A DNA stretch of 53,884 nucleotides from Holosporaceae bacterium (GTDB lineage: Bacteria; Pseudomonadota; Alphaproteobacteria; UBA3830), in assembly GCA_031283445.1 (NCBI GenBank), contig JAITBT010000064.1:1-53884 (forward strand), in the 5' to 3' direction. The notes under the pieces are model-generated. The model was not told the origin of the DNA and did not search any database. It saw nothing but the letters and a program-made list of their open reading frames with translations. Each line of letters starts with the position of its first letter. Position 1 is the first letter of the stretch. The position numbers and the translations under genes were made by a program. Below, piece after piece: positions 16,753 through 25,487 of the stretch.

Positions 16753-17348
16753 AAAATATCATAGCAGTTTCTGCACAGTTGAAGCACTGCTCCATAGCTA
16801 TTTCATATGAAGATAGATTGTACGAAACTAATGAAGATATAGATGCTGCCTCTAATTTGGTTTGGCTATTTGATAATCTGGTGAAGTGTAATAGCATAGA
16901 TTTGCAAAAAATAGATGGAATTATAGCAGCTGCTGGTCCATGTTCCTTTACGGGAACTAGAGTAAGCCAAAGTTTTGCCAAAGGATTGGCTTTAGCTTTA
17001 AAGTTGCCAGCTGCTAATGTAAATTACTTCGATATAATTGAAAACATTTGTGCTATACGAAATTTCCCGAACGCTATTATCGTCATTCGAAGCGAAAAAA
17101 AACAAGCTTACTATAGAATAGGAGAGGAAATCGGAATTTCTCCACCGGAACTTTTAGCGACAAAAATAGATGATGGAGCAGTTCTAATGGGAGATGCTGC
17201 GGACGAAATAGCGTCGTATGTAAAAAATAAAAATATCACGATGATTCCGGTGGCTGACTTTCGAAAGGCAAAATATTTACTGGAGTTTGCGCACCTAATT
17301 ACCTCGGAATCGCTAATCCAGCCATTTTATATTTCTCATTCGAAATAG
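16749..17348 (+). CDS. tsaB: tRNA threonylcarbamoyladenosine biosynthesis protein TsaB
   Basis: Partner of TsaD and TsaE in adding the t6A modification to ANN-decoding tRNAs. The 199-residue length is near normal (~230 in E. coli). The signature reads GPCSFTGTR at about 61-69 against the usual GPGSFTGLR, and LALALKLP follows. The C-terminal half is weakly conserved and ends in IQPFYI, which resembles the common ending P.Y.R. Start overlaps the rnd stop by 4 bases. TsaD, TsaE and RimI are not nearby. Confidence 0.85.
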   Translation: MKNIIAVSAQLKHCSIAISYEDRLYETNEDIDAASNLVWLFDNLVKCNSIDLQKIDGIIAAAGPCSFTGTRVSQSFAKGLALALKLPAANVNYFDIIENICAIRNFPNAIIVIRSEKKQAYYRIGEEIGISPPELLATKIDDGAVLMGDAADEIASYVKNKNITMIPVADFRKAKYLLEFAHLITSESLIQPFYISHSK

Positions 17349-17682
17349 AGCCTTCCTTTGCGGTTTTGCTTCATACAGATAGGTCGATTTCCACTGCTGC
17401 GTGTATCGGGTTCTTAAGTTTCTTTTATTGAAATGTTCTAAAAACTATTGTCTATTATATCGTTTATTTGAAATATAAATTTATACTGGAGTATATTCGA
17501 CATCGATAGTCAGACCAGATACCATCATACTGCAAAAAGCACAAAAACTTTTGTTAATTTACCAATATTTTCTATAACTTTTTTTGCATTTTTTTGACAT
17601 CTCTCTGATATTATGCGAATTAGCAGAAAAAGTCCAGAATTTCACATTTTTAGTTTATAAACTCATTCAATCCAACTCCATT
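17349..17682. other. AT-rich intergenic gap between convergent genes
   Basis: 334 bases between tsaB (+) and the EAL gene (-), strongly AT-rich with T and A runs. I see no reading frame, tRNA or clear terminator. TTGACA at 17594-17599 has TATTAT only 9 bases later, which is not a workable promoter spacing. Confidence 0.5.
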
Positions 17683-18396
17683 TCAAGGATTGTGGCACTG
17701 CTGCGTTATTAATGTTCTTCTCATCGACAGAGATGCATATTCTTCTAATTCAATGTGTGAAGCTGTTTTTTTTCTAAAATGAAGTGGAACTGAGAAGAAA
17801 AAACCTTGTCCAAGATCTACTCCTGCGTCCTTTCCGCAGTCCAGCTGATCTTGGGTTTCGATGCCTTCAGCCACCACTTCGCATCCAAAATCGTGAGAAA
17901 CATCCGTACAAAATTTCAATAATGCTCTGGATTTTCTATTTGAAGGAGCTTCCTGTATAAATTTTTTATCTACCTTTACTATATCGACGGGAAGTTCATT
18001 TAAAAAAGACAAACTAGAATAGTTGGTGCCAAAATCATCTAGTGCAATTTTGACATTGTGAAGACGAAGTAAGCTCAATGTTCGTTTCGCTATGGATAAG
18101 CACTCCGGCGGAGTATTTTCGCTTACTTCCAAAACTATATTAGAACCATCTATTTGATTTTTTATAAGGATGTCGCAAAAAAGGCCACAAAAATCAGTAT
18201 CTACAATGTCTTTTACTGTCATATTAATAAATAAGCGGGAATTATTTTTATAGGCATTGGACGAGACTATACTTGCTAGTATATCTACTGCACTTGGATA
18301 ATCCGCAGTATCTTCTTTTTTATAAAGAGCCTCATAACCCAAAACAGCATTATCCCGTAGCGGTATTAGCGGTTGTAATCTAATTTTATTTATCAT
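17683..18396 (-). CDS. Stand-alone EAL-domain protein, probable c-di-GMP phosphodiesterase
   Basis: A 237-residue protein that is almost entirely one EAL domain, predicted to hydrolyse cyclic di-GMP. All residues usually needed are visible: Glu22 in YEAL, Asn58 in FINMT, Glu90 in LEVSE, Asp120-Asp121 in DDFGTNYSSL, Lys141 and Asp143 in KVDKKF, Glu177 in AEGIE and Gln197 in GQGFFF. It has no signal peptide, membrane segment, GGDEF or sensor domain, so it should be cytosolic. It starts 43 bases after mutL, with an AT-rich stretch including TATATTATAAG on the minus strand that could hold its own promoter. No cyclase is in the window. Confidence 0.85.
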   Translation of the reverse strand: MINKIRLQPLIPLRDNAVLGYEALYKKEDTADYPSAVDILASIVSSNAYKNNSRLFINMTVKDIVDTDFCGLFCDILIKNQIDGSNIVLEVSENTPPECLSIAKRTLSLLRLHNVKIALDDFGTNYSSLSFLNELPVDIVKVDKKFIQEAPSNRKSRALLKFCTDVSHDFGCEVVAEGIETQDQLDCGKDAGVDLGQGFFFSVPLHFRKKTASHIELEEYASLSMRRTLITQQCHNP

Positions 18397-18439
18397 TTTT
18401 TTTAATTTTTCTTATAATATAATGAGAATTAATAATTTA

Positions 18440-20209
18440 TCAAGATCTTTCAAAAAATTTATTTATTTTTTTTGAAGATAATATTACATAGGAAGGTCTT
18501 CCATGGCAACATTGGGCGATATTCGCCGTATCCTCCATCTGGCGCAGCAATGAATTCATTTCCTGGATTGTTAATTTTTTTCCGGCACGCAGGCTTCCAT
18601 GGCAAGAGATGGTTGATAAAATTCGATATATCTTTTCATTTATCGCGTAAGCATCGCCAAACGTTGAAAGCTCTTCGACTATATCCTTTACTAGAGCCTT
18701 TGCGTCACAAGTTCCTAAAATTGCCGGAAGAGCATTAATGGATATTAAATCCGGAGCCAGTTTTTCATAATGAATACCAAATTTCAACATTATATCGTTA
18801 TTTGTTTCCAGTTGTTCAATTTGAGATTTTTTTAATGGACAGATTTCTGGTAGTAAAAGCGTCTGCGTTTCTAGGGTAAGATCGTTCCTTAGTTTTTCCA
18901 ACGTGATCCTTTCCGCTGCAGCATGTTGATCCACTATGATTAAGTTATCGTCGTTTTCAGCAATAATATATGTGTTGCCCAGCTGATGGATGGCATTCCC
19001 CAGCGATATTTTCCTTTTCATATTGAGCGAGAGAGATTGTTCCTCTGGAATCAAAGTATAACCCTCTTCTAGATTGATGTTCGTAAAAATTTCTTGCTCC
19101 GACCGGAAGAATATATGGCTTGCCGTTGGTGCAGTTTCCTCCCTGGGAATGGAGCGCTTGGCTGGAATGAAATAAGTGTGGCTAGGAAAAGAAGAAGCTA
19201 TCATTTCTGTTGTTGGCTTCATGGCTCCAAAAGATGAGAGTGCCTTTTTCAATTCGGATAATACAAAAAATCTAATTTTCTCGCTTTCCTTAAATCTGAT
19301 TTCGACCTTTGCTGGATGAGCATTTACATCAACTTCGTTATAGGGTATATCGAGGAATAAAACTGCTGTGGCATACCGTCCAGCCGGTGCTAGACCAGCG
19401 TACGCGGATCTTAGGGCATAAGAAAAATTTTTGTCCTTCACAAATCTTTTATTCACAAAAAAATATTGATTACTCATAGATGCCTTATTGAAGGTTGGCA
19501 CTCCGATGAATCCATGTAGCTTTAATTTGTCTTTTTCCGCTTTTATCTCGAACGTATTTTCTGCAAAAGAATCTCCCAAAACATCACGCACACGCTGCTG
19601 TAGGTCATCTGTTTTGCAGTAGAAAAGTTTTTCTCGATTGTCTTCAAAAAATTTGAAAGTTTTATCCGGAAATGCCAAGGCTGTGCGCCTAAAGCTATCA
19701 TAGCAAAAATCTAACTCTATACTGTTTGATTTTAGAAACTTCAATCGTGCCGGAGTTGCAAAGAATAAATCTCGTACTTCAACTGTAGTACCCTTCTTGC
19801 GATTGGCCAAAGACAGCTGTGGTTTGCTGGTTCCTTCTAGACTAATTGTCCATGCTTCAGAAAATGAATTATCGGCGGACGTAATGGAAAGACGGGATAC
19901 GGATGCAATTGACGGAAGAGCTTCTCCCCGGAATCCAAAAGTATGTATATCAAATAAGTTTTCGGAGCTTAACTTAGATGTAGCATGACTTAATACACAT
20001 AGCTCCAGCGATTCTTTATCCATCCCAGCGCCGTCATCACTCAGAGAAATAAAACTTTTTCCGGCGTCTACGACCTCCACAATAATTTCATTTGCTCCAG
20101 CATCGATGGCATTTTCCATTAACTCCTTTATGATCGATGATGGTCGTTCTATTACTTCTCCCGCTGCAATTTGATTGACTAAGTTTTGTGATAATAATTG
20201 TATTTTCAT
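18440..20209 (-). CDS. mutL: DNA mismatch repair protein MutL
   Basis: GHKL ATPase that links MutS mismatch recognition to repair. Counting from this start, ELMENAIDAGANEI, DDGAGMD and TFGFRGEALPSI form the ATP site in the first ~100 residues. The C-terminal half contains DQHAAAERITLE, fitting the metal-binding endonuclease motif DQHA-x2-E-x4-E, and CCHGRP near the end, so strand nicking activity is likely, as in bacteria without MutH. The ATG at 20209 has AGGAG 11 bases upstream. A GTG 12 bases earlier would directly abut that sequence, so it is less likely. Confidence 0.93.
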   Translation of the reverse strand: MKIQLLSQNLVNQIAAGEVIERPSSIIKELMENAIDAGANEIIVEVVDAGKSFISLSDDGAGMDKESLELCVLSHATSKLSSENLFDIHTFGFRGEALPSIASVSRLSITSADNSFSEAWTISLEGTSKPQLSLANRKKGTTVEVRDLFFATPARLKFLKSNSIELDFCYDSFRRTALAFPDKTFKFFEDNREKLFYCKTDDLQQRVRDVLGDSFAENTFEIKAEKDKLKLHGFIGVPTFNKASMSNQYFFVNKRFVKDKNFSYALRSAYAGLAPAGRYATAVLFLDIPYNEVDVNAHPAKVEIRFKESEKIRFFVLSELKKALSSFGAMKPTTEMIASSFPSHTYFIPAKRSIPREETAPTASHIFFRSEQEIFTNINLEEGYTLIPEEQSLSLNMKRKISLGNAIHQLGNTYIIAENDDNLIIVDQHAAAERITLEKLRNDLTLETQTLLLPEICPLKKSQIEQLETNNDIMLKFGIHYEKLAPDLISINALPAILGTCDAKALVKDIVEELSTFGDAYAINEKIYRILSTISCHGSLRAGKKLTIQEMNSLLRQMEDTANIAQCCHGRPSYVILSSKKINKFFERS

Positions 20210-20254
20210 ACGTAGCTTCACTCCTGAACTGATCCAACCAAAATTATATTTTAT

Positions 20255-20266
20255 AGTATACCAAAA
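20255..20266 (-). promoter_or_regulatory. Extended -10 promoter element of mutL
   Basis: The minus strand reads TTTTGGTATACT, identical over 12 bases to the element before pntAB. It lies 45 bases before the mutL ATG and has no obvious -35. Confidence 0.45.
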
Positions 20267-20294
20267 TCATTTTGTTTACTAATTGTTCATAAAG

Positions 20295-20309
20295 TCGAAT
20301 TAAATTCGA
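20295..20309. promoter_or_regulatory. Perfect 15-base palindrome, possible operator
   Basis: TCGAATT-A-AATTCGA is a perfect 7-base inverted repeat around a single base. It lies in the divergent intergenic region between mutL and dnaN, 28 bases upstream of the mutL -10 element. It has the shape of a dimeric repressor site, but the regulator is unknown and chance cannot be excluded. Confidence 0.25.
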
Positions 20310-20501
20310 TTCCGAAAGGTTACCCATGAAAAAGGTGCTTTATATGGGAAATAAGTCTCAATATATTAGTCTCCATCACATCCCTTCCTAAATGATATCG
20401 ACTAGTAATCAACTTGGTTAAGTTCAGTGTGTTCATTGGAATGAAGCAGTTGTCTTGCGAGCGGAAAAGTATTACCCTAAAAGCAGTTGTGGAGATGAAT
20501 A

Positions 20502-21605
20502 ATGAGAGCAAAAGTTGCTAAAAAGGATCTTCTACCGGCTATTATGCGAATTGTTAGTGTGGCCAACAGAAAATCCGTAGTTCCGATATTATCGCATGTT
20601 TTGATGGATTTTCGGGAGTCCTGTCTGAAATTAAAAGCAACGGATTTAGATCATTCTATAATAGAAGATATTTCTGCAGAAGTTGATACCCTTGGGTCGG
20701 TAGCTGTGCCTGCTGTTGTTTTAAGTGACATCGTAAGAAAATCATCTGATACAGCAATCTTAGAATTTTCTCTTGCAGAGAAGGGAGGCAAACTTGTTGT
20801 AATTGCAGAGAAGTCTAAATTTGAACTATCAGCATTAGATCCTGCGGATTTTCCAGAAATTGCTCTAGTGAAGGGAACTTGTAGTTTTAATATAAAATCC
20901 GCTGATTTTAATAAGTTAATAAACAGGACGAAATTTTCCATTTCTCCGGAAGAAAGTCGCCATAATTTAAATGGCATTTTTTTTCATAAAGAAGATGATA
21001 GATTGAAGGCCGCGTCCACTGATGGCCATAGGCTGTCTGTTTCTCAGATAAGTATCAATGTAAAAGAAAGTATTCAGGGAATAATAATTTCTAAAAAAAC
21101 AGTTTTTGAAATAAAGAAAATGTTGGACCTTTTTCAAGATGAGGTTTCCATAACTTTTAATGCCAATCAAATTCAATTCGTTCTGGGAAATGTAATTTTT
21201 ATTTCAAAACTTGTAGATGGAAATTTCCCGGATTACAAAAAGGTTATTCCAGAAGTGTCCGGGGAGTTCTTCGTTATTAAAAGGTCAGATTTTCTCGAAA
21301 TTATTGATCGTGTTGCCGTGATATCCGATGAAAAAATCAGATCTGTTAAGCTAGAGTTAAACAAGAATAATTTTTCCTGCTATGTCGCCAATAGCAAAGT
21401 AGGAAGCGGACGGGATGAAGTGGATGTAGACTACGATGGTCAAGGATGGAACGCAGGATTTAATGCTGGTTATTTGTTGGATGTTGCTCAGACCTTGCAG
21501 GGAGAGACTTTAAAAATTTTTGTAAAAGAGTCTTTAGCGCCAATATTGATTATAGATGAGTCCGAGCCGGAATCCTTATTTGTAATCATGCCTATGAGAA
21601 TCTAA
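20502..21605 (+). CDS. dnaN: DNA polymerase III beta sliding clamp
   Basis: Ring-shaped processivity clamp that tethers polymerase III and repair enzymes to DNA. The 367-residue length is typical. Three clamp repeats of about 120 residues can be followed. Landmarks include RKSVVPILSHVLM at 27-39, the SPEESRHNLNGIFF and STDGHRLSVSQ stretch, the GNFPDYKKVIP segment, and the ending PILIIDESEP...VIMPMRI that forms the partner-binding pocket. GGAG stands eight bases before the ATG. recF follows after 4 bases. dnaA and gyrB, frequent neighbours, are absent. Confidence 0.96.
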   Translation: MRAKVAKKDLLPAIMRIVSVANRKSVVPILSHVLMDFRESCLKLKATDLDHSIIEDISAEVDTLGSVAVPAVVLSDIVRKSSDTAILEFSLAEKGGKLVVIAEKSKFELSALDPADFPEIALVKGTCSFNIKSADFNKLINRTKFSISPEESRHNLNGIFFHKEDDRLKAASTDGHRLSVSQISINVKESIQGIIISKKTVFEIKKMLDLFQDEVSITFNANQIQFVLGNVIFISKLVDGNFPDYKKVIPEVSGEFFVIKRSDFLEIIDRVAVISDEKIRSVKLELNKNNFSCYVANSKVGSGRDEVDVDYDGQGWNAGFNAGYLLDVAQTLQGETLKIFVKESLAPILIIDESEPESLFVIMPMRI

Positions 21606-21609
21606 AGTT

Positions 21610-22716
21610 TTGTCCGCAGACATCCTTCGATTAGATTGCAAAAATTTTCGTTCCTATAGAACATTGGTTTTAAATTTTTCTTCGAAATTTGTTGTTTTTT
21701 ATGGAGAAAATGGCGCAGGAAAAACCAATATCTTAGAGGCAGTTTCACTATTTTCTTCTAATCGAGGACTTAGAAAAGCGTCAATTACTGATTTAAATTC
21801 CATGAAAGCTTTACCTTTTTCCTGGAATTTGGAATTGATAGTAAAGAAAAATAATTACAAAACTTTTCTGGCAACAAATGCTTTGAGTGGACGAAGATGC
21901 GCAAAAATAGACAATGTCTTTGTCGATTCATTGGCAAGATTTGAAGAAATGCTGTGGATCTTGTGGCTAACTCCGAGTATGAATAATATTTTTATGGCCC
22001 CTATAGCGGACCGCCGAAGTTTTTTTGATCATTTGGTTGGGGGATACGATAAAGAACACAAATATGTTCTAAAGACTCTCTCTAAATTACAAAAAGAAAG
22101 ACAGCATGTAATTTTTTATAGACAGGATAAAGCTTGGCTTGATGTTCTAGAAAAAAGAATTGCAGAGGAAAACATAAAAATCATAAAATCGCGTCTTGAA
22201 TTTATTAAAATATTGAATGAAACGTTCGAAAATTATCAATCGAATTTTTTGAGGCCTAAAGTTCGGATGTCGGGAATAGTGGAGAAAATTTATGAAACTT
22301 ACTCGGAAGAGGATGCAATTTTGGAAATATCTGATATTTTAAAAAAGAATCGATCTTTGGATTTAGAAAGACAAACTACTACCATCAGTTGCCAAAAAAC
22401 TTTTTGGCAAGCGGAGCATCCTAGGACCTGTTTGCCGGCGGAAAAATGTTCCACTGGAGAGCAGAAAGCATTTTTAATTTCTCTGGTTTTAGCTACTGTA
22501 AGGATCTATCAAAAAATACGGGTAGGAATACCGGTTTTGTTGCTAGATGATCTCATGGTCCACCTGGATAAGATTTGCAGAAAAACTCTGGGAGAGGAAC
22601 TTTTAGCGATGAATGTTCAAACGTTTTTTACGGGAACTGATCGAAGCTTATTTGAAGAGTTTTCGAGAATAGCACAAGTATATCATGTAAAAAAATCAAT
22701 TTGTACAGAAGAGTAG
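21610..22716 (+). CDS. recF: DNA replication and repair protein RecF
   Basis: SMC-like ATPase that helps load RecA on gapped DNA via RecOR. The 368-residue protein has LDCKNFRSY near the start and Walker A GENGAGKTN at about 34-42. The signature region is CSTGEQKAFLISL and Walker B is VLLLDDLMVHLD; family members usually have LLDDV-x-SELD, so this copy is a little divergent. TTG is used as start with a poor ribosome-binding site, so translation probably depends on dnaN, whose stop is 4 bases before. Confidence 0.92.
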   Translation: MSADILRLDCKNFRSYRTLVLNFSSKFVVFYGENGAGKTNILEAVSLFSSNRGLRKASITDLNSMKALPFSWNLELIVKKNNYKTFLATNALSGRRCAKIDNVFVDSLARFEEMLWILWLTPSMNNIFMAPIADRRSFFDHLVGGYDKEHKYVLKTLSKLQKERQHVIFYRQDKAWLDVLEKRIAEENIKIIKSRLEFIKILNETFENYQSNFLRPKVRMSGIVEKIYETYSEEDAILEISDILKKNRSLDLERQTTTISCQKTFWQAEHPRTCLPAEKCSTGEQKAFLISLVLATVRIYQKIRVGIPVLLLDDLMVHLDKICRKTLGEELLAMNVQTFFTGTDRSLFEEFSRIAQVYHVKKSICTEE

Positions 22717-22797
22717 TGGCTGGCGTATTAATTTTTTAAATATTTTACTAAAAATTAATATAATTTAGCTTGTTTTCATAAATCTTTTATGTTGATA

Positions 22798-22828
22798 ATG
22801 AAAATGATCATATGGTGATGATTTTCAT
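22798..22828. promoter_or_regulatory. Inverted repeat covering the ribosome-binding region of the PAS kinase-like gene
   Basis: ATGAAAAT (22798-22805) and ATTTTCAT (22821-22828) form a perfect 8-base inverted repeat with a 15-base loop. The second arm ends directly at the ATG and the loop holds the only purine-rich candidate ribosome-binding site, GGTGATG. It could be a protein operator or an RNA hairpin that limits translation. Confidence 0.3.
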
Positions 22829-25279
22829 ATGAAAATTTGGTCTAGAGTTGATTTAATTGGTTTATTTTTTCTAATCTTCGGGATAATTGCTCTTATATGC
22901 TCAAATTCAAATTGGCCAGCTTTGTTTTCTCTATTAATTTCTTCGGTATTTTTTCTACATAGTATCTACAGCACTAAGTTTAATTCCGCCAAATATCTGA
23001 ATATTTTGTGCCATTACCAGGCAATTTTGTCTTCTTCATCCAATGGATGGATAGCTTGGAGTATCGACAACGAATATATAGGTTCTTCAAAAGTATTACG
23101 GGCATTATTTGGGATCACGTCAACTTGTAATATTTATATAGCTGATTTTTTATTAACTATTGATTCAGCAGATGCGGAAAATTTATCACTCTATTTCAAT
23201 AGACTAAGAAAAGAAGGTACTAATTTCCAGTTGTCGATAAAAATCAGCCAAAACAACAAGATAGTAGAAATTAATGGCTTTCGTATAATCATAGGCGATG
23301 TTGAGACATTATTATTTTGGTGCATAGATATTACAAAGTCATCCACAATAATTAATTCTGCAGAGGAAAAATTTCATCAGGCTAGGAAAAAACTGAATGC
23401 CTTGGAGGAAGTTCTGAATATGCTTCCTATTCCCGTATGGAAACGTAATAAAAAACTAGATATAGTCTATTGCAATAAAACCTACTCTAATTATCTTAAT
23501 AATACAATCGAGCAGGTTTTGACGGATAACATTCCGTTAATTCCTGGACATTTATTCGGTCAGGGACACTCGTTAGCAGAAAACGCCAGAAAATCTAATC
23601 GTTCTCAAACTGTAGCGCAGTTTATTACTGTTTGTGGCGTTCGAAAGAAAATCCTTATGCAAGAATGCCCAGTTCCTGACGGAACCTTTGTTGGATATGC
23701 TAGTGATATAACCACTGAGGAAGCTCTTACTACTAATTTAGATAGAATAATAACTGCTAATTGCGAAGTACTGGAGCACTTACCAACCGCCATCGTAATC
23801 TTTGGAGAAAATACTCGGGTAGTTTTTTTCAATAGTGCCTATCACCGCCTCATGAAATTGGAACCAGGATGGTTGCACTCTAAACCAACATTTGGGGAGG
23901 TGCTCGATGAATTGAGAAATAATCGACAGCTGTCAGAACAAGCAGATTATCAAGCATATAAAAAAGCGCAATTGGCATTGTTCACTTCGCTCAACGCTCC
24001 TTTTCAAGAGTTAATTCATCTCTCCAACTGCAAAACATTACGGTCTCTGGTCGCTCCTTATTCATTGGGTGGTCTATTTTTTATATATGAAGATGTTACA
24101 GATTCTCTTGTGCTACAGCGCAAAAATAGTACTCTGCTGGCAGTACAAAAGGAGACTATTAATAATTTACACGAAGGAATAATGGTATTCGGTAGCGATA
24201 ATAGGTTAAAGATCATCAACGATGCTATGCAAAAAATTTGGAAATTTGATAAAGAAGTAGCCAGTCTGCGTGGCACGCACATTTCGGAAATTTTGACTTT
24301 TATGAAAGATCAATTAGATTATGGAACGGACTGGGAAGAATTTAAAGAAAGTACTTTAAGCAATTTAACTGATAGAATTGTGAAGACCGGCAGGTTGATC
24401 AAAAAAGATGGCTTCATAATTTTATTTTCCTATATTCCGTTGCCGGATGGCGCTCATATGCACAGTTTTAGCGATATAACCGATACCTATATGGTGGAGA
24501 GAGCGGTTATGGAGAAAAACCAAGCGCTGAAAATAGCCCAAGAGTTTCGGTTTGAATTTGTTTCTGGGATTTCAATTGAGCTAAAAGAGCCTCTAAATCT
24601 GCTAATTGGCTTTGCCGAGCTGCTACTCCATCAATATTTTGGGCTTTTAAACAAAAAGCAGCTGGAATATTGCCAATGCATATTGGAGGCATCTAATCAA
24701 CTACATCGACTTATTAATGATCTGCTGGAAATGGTTTCCATCGATGTGGATTCTGCTGAATTGAACATTTCTTCGTTTTCGATTCAGGAAACTATTGAGG
24801 AAGTCATTAATAGCTTAGAAAAAAGAATTAACGAAAGGAGCGTTAGTATAATAAAAAATTATCCTAAGCAGAATATAGAATTTAATGGGGACAAAATTCG
24901 CATAAAACAATCTATCTATAACATATTAACCAATATTATACAGGCAGTTTTGCCCAATGAAAAAATAAACATTATTGTCACTGCTGTTGAAAATTTAAAG
25001 ATCATAATAAGAAATGATAATATGAGATTCTTTCCCAACAGGAATAGCAATGCCGTGAGGCGTTCTCCAAAAGAAATGGTTCGCTTTCTTAATGGTGAAA
25101 ACGGTGTCAGCATGCCGTTAGTAAGATCTTTGATAGAATTGCACGGTGGAACGCTAAAAATTAATTCTGATTTTGGAGAGGGAATGTGTGTTATTTGCAC
25201 TCTTCCGATTGCACCGAATAAAGATCATAAAACTACACAAAACGATATCATTAATTCTTCAGAAGTTGTAAATTCCTAA
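22829..25279 (+). CDS. PAS-rich DivL-like histidine-kinase relative lacking the phospho-acceptor His
   Basis: An 816-residue membrane protein. Two hydrophobic segments at about 8-25 and 30-46 are followed by roughly four PAS-like repeats (about 70-540). A HisKA-like helix pair (about 565-645) and a GHKL-like ATPase domain (about 680-805) complete it. The H-box reads SIELKEPLN where kinases have SHELRTPLN, so Ile583 replaces the phosphorylated His. The N-box Asn remains (NILTNII) but the DxGxG box is gone (RNDNMRF) and the second glycine box is degraded before LIELHGG. DivL, the alphaproteobacterial cell-cycle regulator, has a similar layout with Tyr in that place. It probably signals by binding rather than phosphorylation. 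An AtpZ-like gene follows after one base. Confidence 0.75.
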   Translation: MKIWSRVDLIGLFFLIFGIIALICSNSNWPALFSLLISSVFFLHSIYSTKFNSAKYLNILCHYQAILSSSSNGWIAWSIDNEYIGSSKVLRALFGITSTCNIYIADFLLTIDSADAENLSLYFNRLRKEGTNFQLSIKISQNNKIVEINGFRIIIGDVETLLFWCIDITKSSTIINSAEEKFHQARKKLNALEEVLNMLPIPVWKRNKKLDIVYCNKTYSNYLNNTIEQVLTDNIPLIPGHLFGQGHSLAENARKSNRSQTVAQFITVCGVRKKILMQECPVPDGTFVGYASDITTEEALTTNLDRIITANCEVLEHLPTAIVIFGENTRVVFFNSAYHRLMKLEPGWLHSKPTFGEVLDELRNNRQLSEQADYQAYKKAQLALFTSLNAPFQELIHLSNCKTLRSLVAPYSLGGLFFIYEDVTDSLVLQRKNSTLLAVQKETINNLHEGIMVFGSDNRLKIINDAMQKIWKFDKEVASLRGTHISEILTFMKDQLDYGTDWEEFKESTLSNLTDRIVKTGRLIKKDGFIILFSYIPLPDGAHMHSFSDITDTYMVERAVMEKNQALKIAQEFRFEFVSGISIELKEPLNLLIGFAELLLHQYFGLLNKKQLEYCQCILEASNQLHRLINDLLEMVSIDVDSAELNISSFSIQETIEEVINSLEKRINERSVSIIKNYPKQNIEFNGDKIRIKQSIYNILTNIIQAVLPNEKINIIVTAVENLKIIIRNDNMRFFPNRNSNAVRRSPKEMVRFLNGENGVSMPLVRSLIELHGGTLKINSDFGEGMCVICTLPIAPNKDHKTTQNDIINSSEVVNS

Positions 25280-25280
25280 A

Positions 25281-25487
25281 ATGAAGAATGACAAAAACAA
25301 GCAATTGCGATTCATGGCGGCGTGCGGAGTTGAGTTTGTTTCAGCTGTAATGGTTGGAATGGGTTTGGGGGGATGGCTCGATAAATATTTTCATAAATTT
25401 CCAATTTTTTTAATAATATTTTTTCTGCTGGGTTGTATTTCCGGGTATTTCAATATAATAAGGCATATAAATGAGACGAAGAAATAG
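25281..25487 (+). CDS. AtpZ/AtpI-family small membrane protein
   Basis: A 68-residue protein with two membrane helices at about 15-33 and 38-58. GVEFVSAVMVGMGLGGWLDK, PIFLIIFFLLG and GYFNIIR are hallmarks of the ATPase_gene1 (AtpZ/AtpI) family, which assists assembly or magnesium supply of F0F1 ATP synthase. Such genes usually precede atpB, but no ATP synthase gene lies downstream here. Instead it follows the DivL-like gene by one base and probably shares its transcript. Function in this position is inferred only from the family. Confidence 0.75.
   Translation: MKNDKNKQLRFMAACGVEFVSAVMVGMGLGGWLDKYFHKFPIFLIIFFLLGCISGYFNIIRHINETKK

Noticed and set aside
17594-17614. TTGACA followed by TATTAT
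   Set aside because: The two are only 9 bases apart, far from the 16-18 needed, and no gene follows on that strand.
20326-20391. A 21-codon reading frame with AAGG upstream
   Set aside because: Too short to judge, no recognisable product and no conservation data; it could be a chance frame in the mutL-dnaN gap.
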